A stretch of DNA of 20,182 bases, taken from the NCBI GenBank assembly GCA_002387565.1, contig DGJT01000019.1, positions 1-20,182 on the forward strand. The letters are read 5' to 3'. The position numbers and the translations under genes are program-made. The notes under the pieces were generated by a model. That model saw only the letters and a list, made by a program, of their open reading frames with translations. It searched no databases and was not told the origin of the DNA. Shown here one piece after another: positions 6,061 to 13,430 of the stretch. How positions within the stretch are numbered: the first letter of the stretch is position 1; each line of letters starts with the position of its first letter. This DNA comes from Akkermansiaceae bacterium UBA4589. GTDB lineage: Bacteria > Verrucomicrobiota > Verrucomicrobiia > Verrucomicrobiales > Akkermansiaceae.

Positions 6061-7038
6061 CTAAGTCAGTTTTTGCTGTATTTCCTTTAAGGTATATCTT
6101 TGTTTTTTTAATTGGTGAATCTCTTCTATTCTTTTGAGCATTTGTGAAGAGTACATTTGATAACCACCTGGCGTTATTTCGGCGATTTCGAGTAGCCCCC
6201 ATTTCGTCCAATGACGAATCGTTGAATTATTCTCACCTACAGCTTTCGCTAACTGCCCTATTTTTAGCAATGTCTCACCAGCATCTATAAGCATGGCTTG
6301 ATTTGGAGAAACTTTTTCTAAATATGTATCAAGAGTGGCACTCACTACCCCTGAGATAAACTCGAGGTAGTCTTGCTTGTCTCTTGTGAGTATAGCTTTT
6401 TCTATTGCAGCATTGTAATGAGCTGTATCTCGCTTTTTAATAATGGCCACAGGGTAATTGTGCATCATTAGAATCATATTCATCATTAAACGCGCAATTT
6501 GACCGTTACAGTTCATAAATGGTTGGATTTGCAAGAGTTTGTAATGCACTTCCATAGCTAGTTCAATGGGGTGTAACTTATGATCTAGTTTCATCCACTT
6601 AGAAAAATCCTGCATTAAGTAGTCCACCTTTAAATGATGTGGGTATTTGTTAGCTAAGTTTTCTTGTTCAATATTTTTAGTTCTGTAATGACCTAACTTG
6701 GCTTCTAAAATACCTCTGAGTAAAATTTTATGTAATTTTTTTACATCTTCGGCCAATTCTATAGGGTAGTTATGCTTAATTTTGGATTTAATCCAATGAT
6801 AAGCATTGGCGTGGTTTACCACTTCTAAATGCTGCTTCATAGATTTGCCCCCTATTGCTAGCCCTTGATTTAAAATGACTTGAACTTCGTCACGGCTTAA
6901 CTCATTATCTTCTATAGCGTTGCTGGTATAAGCAAGTTCTACTTTTATCCAATTATCTAATTCTTGCTGAATATCTGGGTTTTGTAGAATCAATTGGTCG
7001 AGCTCATTCTTTCTATGTGTTAAGCTTGTTAAATCCAT
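6061..7038 (-). CDS. Fic-like protein with degenerate catalytic motif fused to a MerR-type HTH
   Basis: The protein has 325 residues. Residues about 30-60 resemble the N-terminal part of stand-alone Fic proteins, with an inhibitory-helix-like TSNAIEDNEL (E43). The Fic core (about 95-235) has its active loop at 172-183, reading QPFMNCNGQIAR. The usual pattern is H-x-F-x-(D/E)-(G/A)-N-G-R-x-x-R, so the catalytic His is Gln172, the acidic residue is Asn176, the Gly is Cys177 and the first Arg is Gln180. F174, N178, G179 and R183 remain. AMP transfer by the usual mechanism is therefore unlikely. Residues about 257-325 form a MerR-type winged helix (LKIGQLAKAVGENNSTIRHW, GGYQMYSSQMLKRIEEI, YTLKEIQQKL). 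The frame is intact and not obviously decaying. It follows the YgjP gene by 52 bp. A DNA-binding regulator with a Fic-derived ligand-binding domain is my inference. Confidence 0.85.
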   Translation of the reverse strand: MDLTSLTHRKNELDQLILQNPDIQQELDNWIKVELAYTSNAIEDNELSRDEVQVILNQGLAIGGKSMKQHLEVVNHANAYHWIKSKIKHNYPIELAEDVKKLHKILLRGILEAKLGHYRTKNIEQENLANKYPHHLKVDYLMQDFSKWMKLDHKLHPIELAMEVHYKLLQIQPFMNCNGQIARLMMNMILMMHNYPVAIIKKRDTAHYNAAIEKAILTRDKQDYLEFISGVVSATLDTYLEKVSPNQAMLIDAGETLLKIGQLAKAVGENNSTIRHWTKWGLLEIAEITPGGYQMYSSQMLKRIEEIHQLKKQRYTLKEIQQKLT

Positions 7039-7090
7039 TAGACTGAACCGTAAATGGCTAGTTTATAGTTTTCAAGGCTAAAAACTAACG

Positions 7091-7795
7091 CTAAGCATTT
7101 TTTAGTAGTTGGTCGTAATCCTTCCAGTCTGGCATATATTCAGACATATAGGCGTAGAACACTTTGTTATGTTTGCGTTCTAGTAAATGCACTAACTCAT
7201 GTACTAATACGTATTCCAAACAGATAATAGGCTTTTTAATAAGTTCTAAATTGAGCCATATCTTTTTGCTCTGAGTATTACAAGTTCCCCAACGCGTTCT
7301 CATTTGCCTGACTCCCCAGTCCTGACTCTCCACGCCTATAACCTGCTCCCATTTCTGAATTAGTACAGGTAATTGCTGTTTAAACTGAGCTCTATACCAC
7401 TCTGTGAGTAATCGCTTTTTATTTTCTATGTTCAACTCTCCTTTGATTTTCATGACTAATAACTTATTTTCGTAGTCAATTTTAACGCTATTAGTTAAAT
7501 TACTGGATATCAATTTTAACTGATATAGCTCACCTTGGTAGGGGTGAAACTCTCCAGAGAGATAGTGGTAAGTAGGTAATTGAGGTTTTTGGTTGATCTG
7601 CTCTACATGCTTGTCAATCCAAGTTCGTTTAGAGCGTATAAAATTATCAACCTGATTTTGACGCAATGAATGAGGTATACTTAAGCGTATCAGCCCTGTT
7701 TGGTGGCAGATACGCAAGTAAGAGTTTTTGATTTTTTTACGTGTAACTTGAACTTCTAAACCATCAATGATGAGAAGTTCAGTCTGAGGCTTCAT
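7091..7795 (-). CDS. YgjP-type (M48-like, DUF45) zinc metallopeptidase
   Basis: This 234-residue cytoplasmic protein belongs to the YgjP/WLM-like metallopeptidase family. The zinc motif is VLVHELVHLLERKHNKVF, with ligands H199 and H203, catalytic E200, and a third ligand probably H209. Upstream are the family's conserved MRTRWGTC (166-172, with an SKK...W strand after it) and an N-terminal beta-rich region. No signal peptide or membrane helix is present. Physiological substrates of this family are poorly known; in several bacteria its genes accompany type I restriction systems, but none are seen here. It lies 19 bp after pheT on the same strand and is probably in that transcript. The ATG at 7795 is the natural start; no Shine-Dalgarno is visible. 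Confidence 0.88.
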   Translation of the reverse strand: MKPQTELLIIDGLEVQVTRKKIKNSYLRICHQTGLIRLSIPHSLRQNQVDNFIRSKRTWIDKHVEQINQKPQLPTYHYLSGEFHPYQGELYQLKLISSNLTNSVKIDYENKLLVMKIKGELNIENKKRLLTEWYRAQFKQQLPVLIQKWEQVIGVESQDWGVRQMRTRWGTCNTQSKKIWLNLELIKKPIICLEYVLVHELVHLLERKHNKVFYAYMSEYMPDWKDYDQLLKNA

Positions 7796-7814
7796 CTGTT
7801 CTTAAACTAACTAG

Positions 7815-10247
7815 CTAACGAATACTAATAGGGAGCTTATCAGTAAGTGTTTTGAGCACTTGGGCGTGAACCTCATCTACTTGTTTTGCTTTGAGCGTTT
7901 TCTTAGCATCTTGATAAGTAAATCTAAAAGTCAGTGCGACTTTGTCCGCATCTAACTTCTCACCAGTTTGGTCAGCAAATAAATCCAAACACTCAACATT
8001 GACTAATAACGGTTGTTGAATCTTACTAATGACCTGCTCGATTTCGGCGTAATTAAGAGTGTGTAAACATTCAAGACTGATATCACGGCTTGAGCTAGGC
8101 AAGGTATTGACTGTTGCAGCCTTAGCATTGATGCCAGCTTGTTTGTAGGTATTGACTTTCTTGAGGTCTAGCTCTGCAACCATTGTAGGATAAGGCAAAT
8201 CAAGCTCTCTTGAAACACTTGGGCTCAATACAGCCACTCTACCAATCGCTTTTTTATCTGCTACAATTTGTAAATAGTTGACTAGTGCGGATTCACCTAT
8301 CGCTCCTTTTTGCGCATCGGTAGCTTTAAAAGTTAAGGCTGTTTGAGGTAGGATAGATTGGATTAAGCCTTTTAAATCAAAGATATCCAATTGGCTAGCA
8401 TCAGAGCTCCAGTGAGATTGTGCTGTATGACCTGCTAGTAATAGGCCTAAACTCTCAGATTCTAAATTACGTGCTTTACCGCCTCCTGCATGTCTAAATA
8501 CACGACCATGCTCAAAGAAACTAAAACTCTGCTGACCTTGTCTTGCGTTATGTGCAGCAGCAGCCAATAAGCCTGGAATGAGGCTTGGTCTAAGGATGGA
8601 TTGATCCTCGCTAAGCGGTAATTTCAATTGAATCACATCGCCTTCACGCAGACTATTAATGGGTAGTATTTGCTCTAATTGGGCCTCAGATATTAATTTA
8701 ATATTTTGTAACTCATAACAACCTTGAGCCGCTAGTTGTTGAGATAAATCCCAAACAAAATCATGGTAATTATCTAGTTCTGTACGTAGTGCAAAACTAC
8801 CAGCTCTTGAGCTTTGAATTTTATCAAGACCGATGACTCGAATTACTTCCTCAACTAAATCAATAGGTCGAGTTAAATCATGACGGGAGCTAGGGATGAG
8901 CCAGCCTCCTTCTTGCTGAATTAAGCCTAAATCACTGAGAACCTGAGCGGCTTCTTCCATAGAAATATAGCCATTAAGCGTCCTATCGAGTAGGCTTTGC
9001 GGTAATTCAATAGTTCTGGGCTCATAAGTAAGAGTTTTGACCTTATTGAGTCCAGCTACATTGAGTTGCGGAAAATACTCTTGGTAAGCATTTATAACTT
9101 CTTGGGAAATTCTATCTAACTGAGTTCCGTCAATTTGACGCTCAAAATGATAAGAAGCATCCGTACTTAAGTTTAAGCAGCGCGCAGAGGGTCTAACTGA
9201 GGTGGCATCAAAATCAGCCATTTCTACTACAATATTCTTGGTCGTTTCACTCACTGCTGTAGCTTGAGCACCAATCACACCTGCTAAAGCTTGGATACCG
9301 TTATTATCGGCAATCACTAAATCTTCTGCTCTGAGGGTGTAAGTTTGCTCATCAAGGGCAACAAAGCTCTCCCCTTGCTCTGCTAAACGTAGAATCAAAG
9401 CTCCACTGATCTTATCAGCATCAAAGACGTGTAATGGTTGTCCCATGGCGCGTAAGATGTAATTAGATACATCAACTAGAGCATTTTGCGTCTTAATCCC
9501 TACGCTCTGTAATTTGGAGGCTAAAGTATCACTGCTCGCAACACTACCGTTCACACCCTCAATAGTTAGAGCATAGTAAGCGTTCACCACCTGTTCAGCT
9601 TGAATTTCTACGCTTTGAGTTGTGTTTTCTGAAATAGTCACATCTGTGACTGGCTTAATTTTGAGCTCACGTTGGGTCACTGCTGCTAGCTCCTTGGCTA
9701 AGCCTTCGTGCGAAAGCAGGTCACCTCGGTTAGGGGTGATCTCTACATCGAGAATAACCTCGTAATCAAAATAGTTGCGAATTGGCTGACCTATTTCATA
9801 AGTATGAGCAGTCTCTTTATTCTCAGCTCCTTGTAAAATCATGAGACCGTCTTCCTGATCTACAAACCCAAGCTCACCTGCTGCACATAGCATACCTCGG
9901 GAAGCCACACCTCTTAATTCGCCCTCATTAATGGTGAAGTCGCCAGGTAAGACAGCCCCTGGTAAAGCACAAGGAACTTTGTCCCCTACTTGGTAATTTG
10001 TAGCACCACAAACAATCTGACGTAAGCTCCCCTCGCCTGCATCTACCTGACAGACTTTGAGTCTATCTGCATTAGGGTGTTGCTCAGCTTCTTTAATTTG
10101 GGCGACAACGACTGAATCGTGATTGATACCTTTGACCTCGATGTCTTCAACCTCGATACCTGCCTTAGTTAGCCAATCGCAAAGCTCTTCGACAGAGAAG
10201 CCCTCTAAATCGACGAGCTCTTTTAACCAATTGTATGAAAATTTCAT
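7815..10247 (-). CDS. pheT: Phenylalanine--tRNA ligase beta subunit
   Basis: This 810-residue subunit of the (alpha-beta)2 phenylalanyl-tRNA synthetase has the normal bacterial length and architecture. An EMAP/tRNA-binding domain lies at about 40-150 (HPNADRLKVCQVDAG). It is followed by the B3/4 editing domain (about 210-385), the B5 domain (about 405-480, with LVEEVIRVIGLDKI), a catalytic-like core (about 485-700) and the C-terminal FDX-ACB anticodon-binding domain (about 715-810, with TLPSSSRDISLE and TFRFTYQDAKKTL). It contributes tRNA binding and hydrolysis of mischarged Tyr-tRNA, while the alpha subunit carries aminoacylation. The gene begins 6 bp after pheS, so the pair is an operon. 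A weak AAG, but no proper Shine-Dalgarno, precedes the ATG. Confidence 0.98.
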   Translation of the reverse strand: MKFSYNWLKELVDLEGFSVEELCDWLTKAGIEVEDIEVKGINHDSVVVAQIKEAEQHPNADRLKVCQVDAGEGSLRQIVCGATNYQVGDKVPCALPGAVLPGDFTINEGELRGVASRGMLCAAGELGFVDQEDGLMILQGAENKETAHTYEIGQPIRNYFDYEVILDVEITPNRGDLLSHEGLAKELAAVTQRELKIKPVTDVTISENTTQSVEIQAEQVVNAYYALTIEGVNGSVASSDTLASKLQSVGIKTQNALVDVSNYILRAMGQPLHVFDADKISGALILRLAEQGESFVALDEQTYTLRAEDLVIADNNGIQALAGVIGAQATAVSETTKNIVVEMADFDATSVRPSARCLNLSTDASYHFERQIDGTQLDRISQEVINAYQEYFPQLNVAGLNKVKTLTYEPRTIELPQSLLDRTLNGYISMEEAAQVLSDLGLIQQEGGWLIPSSRHDLTRPIDLVEEVIRVIGLDKIQSSRAGSFALRTELDNYHDFVWDLSQQLAAQGCYELQNIKLISEAQLEQILPINSLREGDVIQLKLPLSEDQSILRPSLIPGLLAAAAHNARQGQQSFSFFEHGRVFRHAGGGKARNLESESLGLLLAGHTAQSHWSSDASQLDIFDLKGLIQSILPQTALTFKATDAQKGAIGESALVNYLQIVADKKAIGRVAVLSPSVSRELDLPYPTMVAELDLKKVNTYKQAGINAKAATVNTLPSSSRDISLECLHTLNYAEIEQVISKIQQPLLVNVECLDLFADQTGEKLDADKVALTFRFTYQDAKKTLKAKQVDEVHAQVLKTLTDKLPISIR

Positions 10248-10253
10248 CTTATG

Positions 10254-11270
10254 TTATGCAAATTGTTGAAGAAAACGCACGTCTCCTGTAATTAAATCTC
10301 TAATATCAGCAATTCCCCACTCAATCATAGCGAGTCTATCTAAGCCCATACCAAAAGCAAAGCCACTCACTTTTTCTGGGCTGTAGGTGTCGTCACCACG
10401 TAACTCAGATACCGAATCGAATACAGCTGGATCAACTAGACCACAGCCTGCAACCTCAATCCATTTGTCTTCTTTGCCTGCAACTTTGAGCTTAATATCT
10501 ATTTCGAAGCTAGGCTCAGTAAATGGGAAAAAGTGTGGTCTAAATCTAAGCTCAGTATCATCACCAAATAAATGAACAAAGAAAGCCTCTAAAACTCCTT
10601 TTAACTCAGCTAATCCTACAGATTCATTGACATATAAACCCTCCAACTGATTGAAAACGCATAAATGGGTCGCATCAATCTCGTCACGACGGTAAGCAGA
10701 GCCTGGTGACATGATGCGTAATGGCAGACTTTGTTTTTGCATGGTGCGAATTTGTACAGATGATGTATGTGTTCTTAGTAACTCACCACTATCAAAGTAA
10801 AAGGTGTCTTTCTCATTACGTGCAGGATGATCCTCAGGCGTATTTAAAGCATCAAAGCAATAAAACTCAGTTTCTATTTCTGGGCCTTCTGCCATGACAA
10901 ACCCTAGTGTTTTAAGTGTCTCCATGGCTCTTCTGCGAATAATACTAATAGGATGTATTGCCCCTGTTCTTGGTAATCTAGCAGGTAAGGTCCTGTCTAC
11001 AGCGTTGACGATTTTGGCGTCTTCTACAGCTTGAATTTCTTGGTACTTTTGATTTAGAGCTGACTCTACGGCACGGCGAGTTTGATTGAGGAGTGCTCCT
11101 ACTTGTTTCTTTTCCTCGATGCTTAAATCACGCATCTTACTAGAGAGCCCTGAAAGCTCACTTTTTTTGCCTAAAAACTTCTGTCTAGCTTCTTCAAAAG
11201 AACGCAATGAATCTAGCTCTTTAATAGCTGAAATAACTTGTTCTTCGATTGTTTTAATTAGCTCAATCAT
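10254..11270 (-). CDS. pheS: Phenylalanine--tRNA ligase alpha subunit
   Basis: This is the catalytic subunit of phenylalanyl-tRNA synthetase, which activates Phe with ATP and charges tRNA-Phe in the cytoplasm. An N-terminal coiled-coil arm (about 1-90) precedes the class II catalytic core. Motif 2 is visible as SYRRDEIDATH, and motif 3 as FGMGLDRLAMIEWGI near the C-terminus. RTHTSSVQIRTM is another conserved family segment. I chose the ATG at 11270 (338 residues, MIELIKTIEEQ), which fits the usual family start. An in-frame TTG at 11282 would add four residues, and no Shine-Dalgarno favours either. The gene lies just after a HAD phosphatase gene on the same strand and 6 bp before pheT. Confidence 0.97.
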   Translation of the reverse strand: MIELIKTIEEQVISAIKELDSLRSFEEARQKFLGKKSELSGLSSKMRDLSIEEKKQVGALLNQTRRAVESALNQKYQEIQAVEDAKIVNAVDRTLPARLPRTGAIHPISIIRRRAMETLKTLGFVMAEGPEIETEFYCFDALNTPEDHPARNEKDTFYFDSGELLRTHTSSVQIRTMQKQSLPLRIMSPGSAYRRDEIDATHLCVFNQLEGLYVNESVGLAELKGVLEAFFVHLFGDDTELRFRPHFFPFTEPSFEIDIKLKVAGKEDKWIEVAGCGLVDPAVFDSVSELRGDDTYSPEKVSGFAFGMGLDRLAMIEWGIADIRDLITGDVRFLQQFA

Positions 11271-11296
11271 CGTGCTGTTCAATACGGTAAATCAGT

Positions 11297-12070
11297 TTAT
11301 TTGACAAGCTTTAAACCCTTTAGCCCATCCATGACTCCATGAGATGCTTCTAAGTGAGAAACCCAGCCGCCATGATCTAAAACTTGCTGTTTCACATAAT
11401 CACAGGCATTGCTTGGAGCAATGATATGATGAGCTACTTCACGATTTAACATGGTGAGGTCATTGGCGGCATCACCTGCAACTATAGTTTGGGTGACACA
11501 ACCGTTTAGTTTTCTTATCACTTCTTTTAGGGCTTGCCCTTTATTAAAACCAGCATGCCCAAAGCGTAAATAAATAGTGTTATACTCATAATGCAAAATA
11601 CGCTCTAAATCCTGCCCTGCTATATCTTGCTTAATCCACTCTATAAAAGCTAATATTTCTTCGTGAGTTTTACCTACAACGCCTTGTAGGTAGTCATCTT
11701 CGAATTCCCAAGTGGCTTGAGTGTTTTTTTCTAGCCAGTTTTTGGCTCGAGCAAAAAAGGCGCTGCCTTTCTCTAATAATTCTAGATGCTTATCTAAGCA
11801 AATCTCCCAAGCTTGAGTATCTTTGGTCCAGCCATTGGCATCTTTAAAATAAATCTCCCGCTCGCGTGCGATAATGAAATCAGGTTCTACAGTTAAACTT
11901 AACTTTTCTAAATCTTGGTATAAAAAATTAAAGTTTCTACCTGTATTAATGCCCCAATAGTCATTCTCATCACTATTAGACAAAAAATCAGCCAGCTCTA
12001 TGGCTGGCTGAGGATGTTTCGATGATACAAATGTACCATCAAAATCAAAAGCATAAATCCATGGCTTCAT
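11297..12070 (-). CDS. HAD-superfamily (IIB/Cof-like) sugar-phosphatase-type hydrolase
   Basis: The protein has 257 residues. Motif I is YAFDFDGTF with D9 and D11. Motif II is T43 in INTGRN, motif III is probably K177 in GFNKGQAL, and motif IV is VAGDAANDLTML with D200 and D204. The motif order, and the cap between motifs II and III (about 70-170), place it in the IIB subclass (Cof, sucrose-phosphate phosphatase, mannosyl-phosphoglycerate phosphatase). These enzymes usually remove phosphate from sugar phosphates, but the exact substrate is not evident. It lies 36 bp after the lysine-rich protein gene and 26 bp before pheS, so it is probably co-transcribed with pheST without a functional link. 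It is not a close relative of the partial HAD enzyme at the left edge, which is of a different cap type. Confidence 0.88.
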   Translation of the reverse strand: MKPWIYAFDFDGTFVSSKHPQPAIELADFLSNSDENDYWGINTGRNFNFLYQDLEKLSLTVEPDFIIAREREIYFKDANGWTKDTQAWEICLDKHLELLEKGSAFFARAKNWLEKNTQATWEFEDDYLQGVVGKTHEEILAFIEWIKQDIAGQDLERILHYEYNTIYLRFGHAGFNKGQALKEVIRKLNGCVTQTIVAGDAANDLTMLNREVAHHIIAPSNACDYVKQQVLDHGGWVSHLEASHGVMDGLKGLKLVK

Positions 12071-12106
12071 AAGACAAACTTATGTTGATTAACCATGAAT
12101 TGAAAA

Positions 12107-12385
12107 TTACTTCTTAGGAGCTGCTTTTTTAGCAGGAGCCTTTTTAGCTGCGGCTTTCTTAGCTGGAGCTTTTTTGGCTGCTGTTTTTTTAGCAGTTGCT
12201 TTCTTTGCTGTCGTAGCTTTTTTGGCAGCAGGCGCGGCTTTTTTAGCTGGTGCTGCTTTTTTAGTTGTAGATGCAGCTCTAGCTTTAGCCGCTTTTTCTT
12301 TAGCTACGTTATGAGCTGCTGCTTTGCGTTTCAAATAAAGCTTACGACGCTTTCTCTTATTGATTTTATTATCTTGTGTTCCCAT
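12107..12385 (-). CDS. Small lysine/alanine-rich histone-H1-like protein
   Basis: The protein has 92 residues. The head (1-36) is strongly basic, with the sequence MGTQ, KRKRRK (10-15) and YLKRK (17-21). From residue 37 to the end only Ala, Lys, Pro, Ser and Thr occur, arranged as repeated AKKA/APAKKAA units like the tail of eukaryotic H1 or chlamydial HctB. It should be disordered, very basic, and able to bind DNA or RNA non-specifically. I recall similar MGTQ...KRRRR proteins in Verrucomicrobiota, but cannot check. It is divergent from parB and 36 bp upstream of the HAD-pheST genes. The repetitive codons make the tail prone to length variation by slippage. The ATG at 12385 is the only sensible start. 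The function is inferred from composition alone. Confidence 0.85.
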   Translation of the reverse strand: MGTQDNKINKRKRRKLYLKRKAAAHNVAKEKAAKARAASTTKKAAPAKKAAPAAKKATTAKKATAKKTAAKKAPAKKAAAKKAPAKKAAPKK

Positions 12386-12560
12386 AATTGAAATATAGAC
12401 GAAAACTACGGTAAAAATTCAAATATGCAAGCACAAAAATAGTTTTAACTCAACAAGAGGTCTTTAGTAAAAAAAATTCAATATGATTTACCCAGAATAA
12501 CTTGACTTTGCTTGACCCTTATAGGTAACTATTATACATCATTACGAACAATTAAGTTAT
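12386..12560. other. Divergent intergenic spacer (lysine-rich protein gene / parB)
   Basis: This 175-bp AT-rich spacer must hold the promoters of both flanking genes, since all genes to the left read leftward and all to the right read rightward. Towards parB, TTGACC (12512-12517) and TATACA (12533-12538) are separated by a short 15-bp spacer. A second TTGACT (12502-12507) lies just upstream. I found no convincing -10 for the leftward gene, no clear DnaA-box cluster and no full parS site. Confidence 0.5.
12512..12538 (+). promoter_or_regulatory. Weak candidate promoter for parB
   Basis: TTGACC is followed by TATACA (4 of 6 to the -10 consensus), but the spacer is only 15 bp, shorter than optimal. 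The -10 ends 22 bp before the ATG at 12561. The call rests on hexamer similarity only. Confidence 0.25.
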
Positions 12561-13412
12561 ATGGCTAAACAAGTATTAGGAAAAGGACTAGGAGCTTTAA
12601 TGAAAGCCAGCAGCTTAGAAAAAGATAAAGTTCTAGATATCGCCATCGAAGAGATTGTTCCTAGCCCCCTACAGCCAAGGAAAACATTTGCTCAAGAAGA
12701 GTTAAAAGAGCTTTCTATTTCTATTAAGAGCAATGGCATTATTCAGCCTCTTATTGCTCGTATTGTAGATGGCAAATATGAGCTCATCGCAGGTGAACGC
12801 CGTTTGAGAGCGAGTCAGCTCATCAAACTTACCCATCTCCCAGTTATAGTAAGAGACGCCACTGATAGTGAAGTACTGGAAATGGCTCTTATTGAGAATA
12901 TTCAACGTGCTGACCTAAATCCTATAGAAGAAGCACTGAGTTATCAACGTCTCGCTGATGAGTTTGGTCTTAAACAACAAGTGATAGCGGAAAAAGTAGG
13001 TAAATCTAGAGTGAGTATTAGTAACACTATTCGTTTATTAAGTTTGCCCAAAAATTTGCAAAACCTTGTGATGGAGGAAAAGATAACGTCAGGTCATGGC
13101 CGAGCTATCCTTTCAATTAAAGACGAGGATAAGCAGTATCAATTAGGTAAAGCTATTTTAGATAAAAAGCTCAGCGTAAGACAAGCTGAACGATTTGCCA
13201 AAGAACTTATAGAGCAAGCTAACACAACTCCTGTTCAAAAAACCAAAGCAGAGCTCCCTAGTTGGGCTCAGACAGCTCAAGAAGAACTTAAAAAGTATTT
13301 ATCTACAGAAGTTGCACTAAGACATGGTAACTCTAAAGGTAAAATTCAAATTGAATACTACGGCAAAGAAGATTTAGAAAGAATTCTAAAAATCTTCAAA
13401 GATAATAGCTAA
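12561..13412 (+). CDS. parB: ParB/Spo0J-family chromosome partitioning protein
   Basis: This 283-residue protein loads onto parS sites, spreads along DNA as a CTP-dependent clamp and helps organise and segregate the chromosome. The N-terminus has the LGKGLGAL segment that in the family contacts ParA. The ParB/Srx CTP-binding domain (about 25-120) contains PSPLQPR (34-40), the GERR box (78-81) and ENIQRADLNPIEEA (112-125). A helix-turn-helix for parS follows at about 136-165 (QQVIAEKVGKSRVSISNTIR). The C-terminal dimerisation part is shorter in recognisable signal. The usual partner parA (soj) is not adjacent; the neighbours are the lysine-rich protein (divergent) and, 18 bp downstream, a secreted M28 protein. 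No Shine-Dalgarno is present before the ATG. Confidence 0.96.
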   Translation: MAKQVLGKGLGALMKASSLEKDKVLDIAIEEIVPSPLQPRKTFAQEELKELSISIKSNGIIQPLIARIVDGKYELIAGERRLRASQLIKLTHLPVIVRDATDSEVLEMALIENIQRADLNPIEEALSYQRLADEFGLKQQVIAEKVGKSRVSISNTIRLLSLPKNLQNLVMEEKITSGHGRAILSIKDEDKQYQLGKAILDKKLSVRQAERFAKELIEQANTTPVQKTKAELPSWAQTAQEELKKYLSTEVALRHGNSKGKIQIEYYGKEDLERILKIFKDNS

Positions 13413-13430
13413 GTCCCCTCTTCAATAGCA

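Noticed and set aside
6014..6211. 65-residue minus-strand frame overlapping the end of the Fic-like gene.
   Set aside because: It overlaps the MerR-type domain in another frame, has no family resemblance, and the Fic-like frame explains the region.
6061..7038. Fic plus neighbour as a Fic-type toxin-antitoxin pair.
   Set aside because: The Fic loop lacks catalytic residues and no small antitoxin gene (FicA/Phd-like) lies next to it.
11388..11395. TGTTTCAC, identical to half of a parS site.
   Set aside because: The second half (ATAATCAC) does not match GTGAAACA, and the site lies inside the HAD gene. I found no full parS site in the window.
12531..12539. TTATAC-type word in the parB spacer considered as a DnaA box.
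   Set aside because: It matches only about six of nine positions of TTATCCACA and is isolated.
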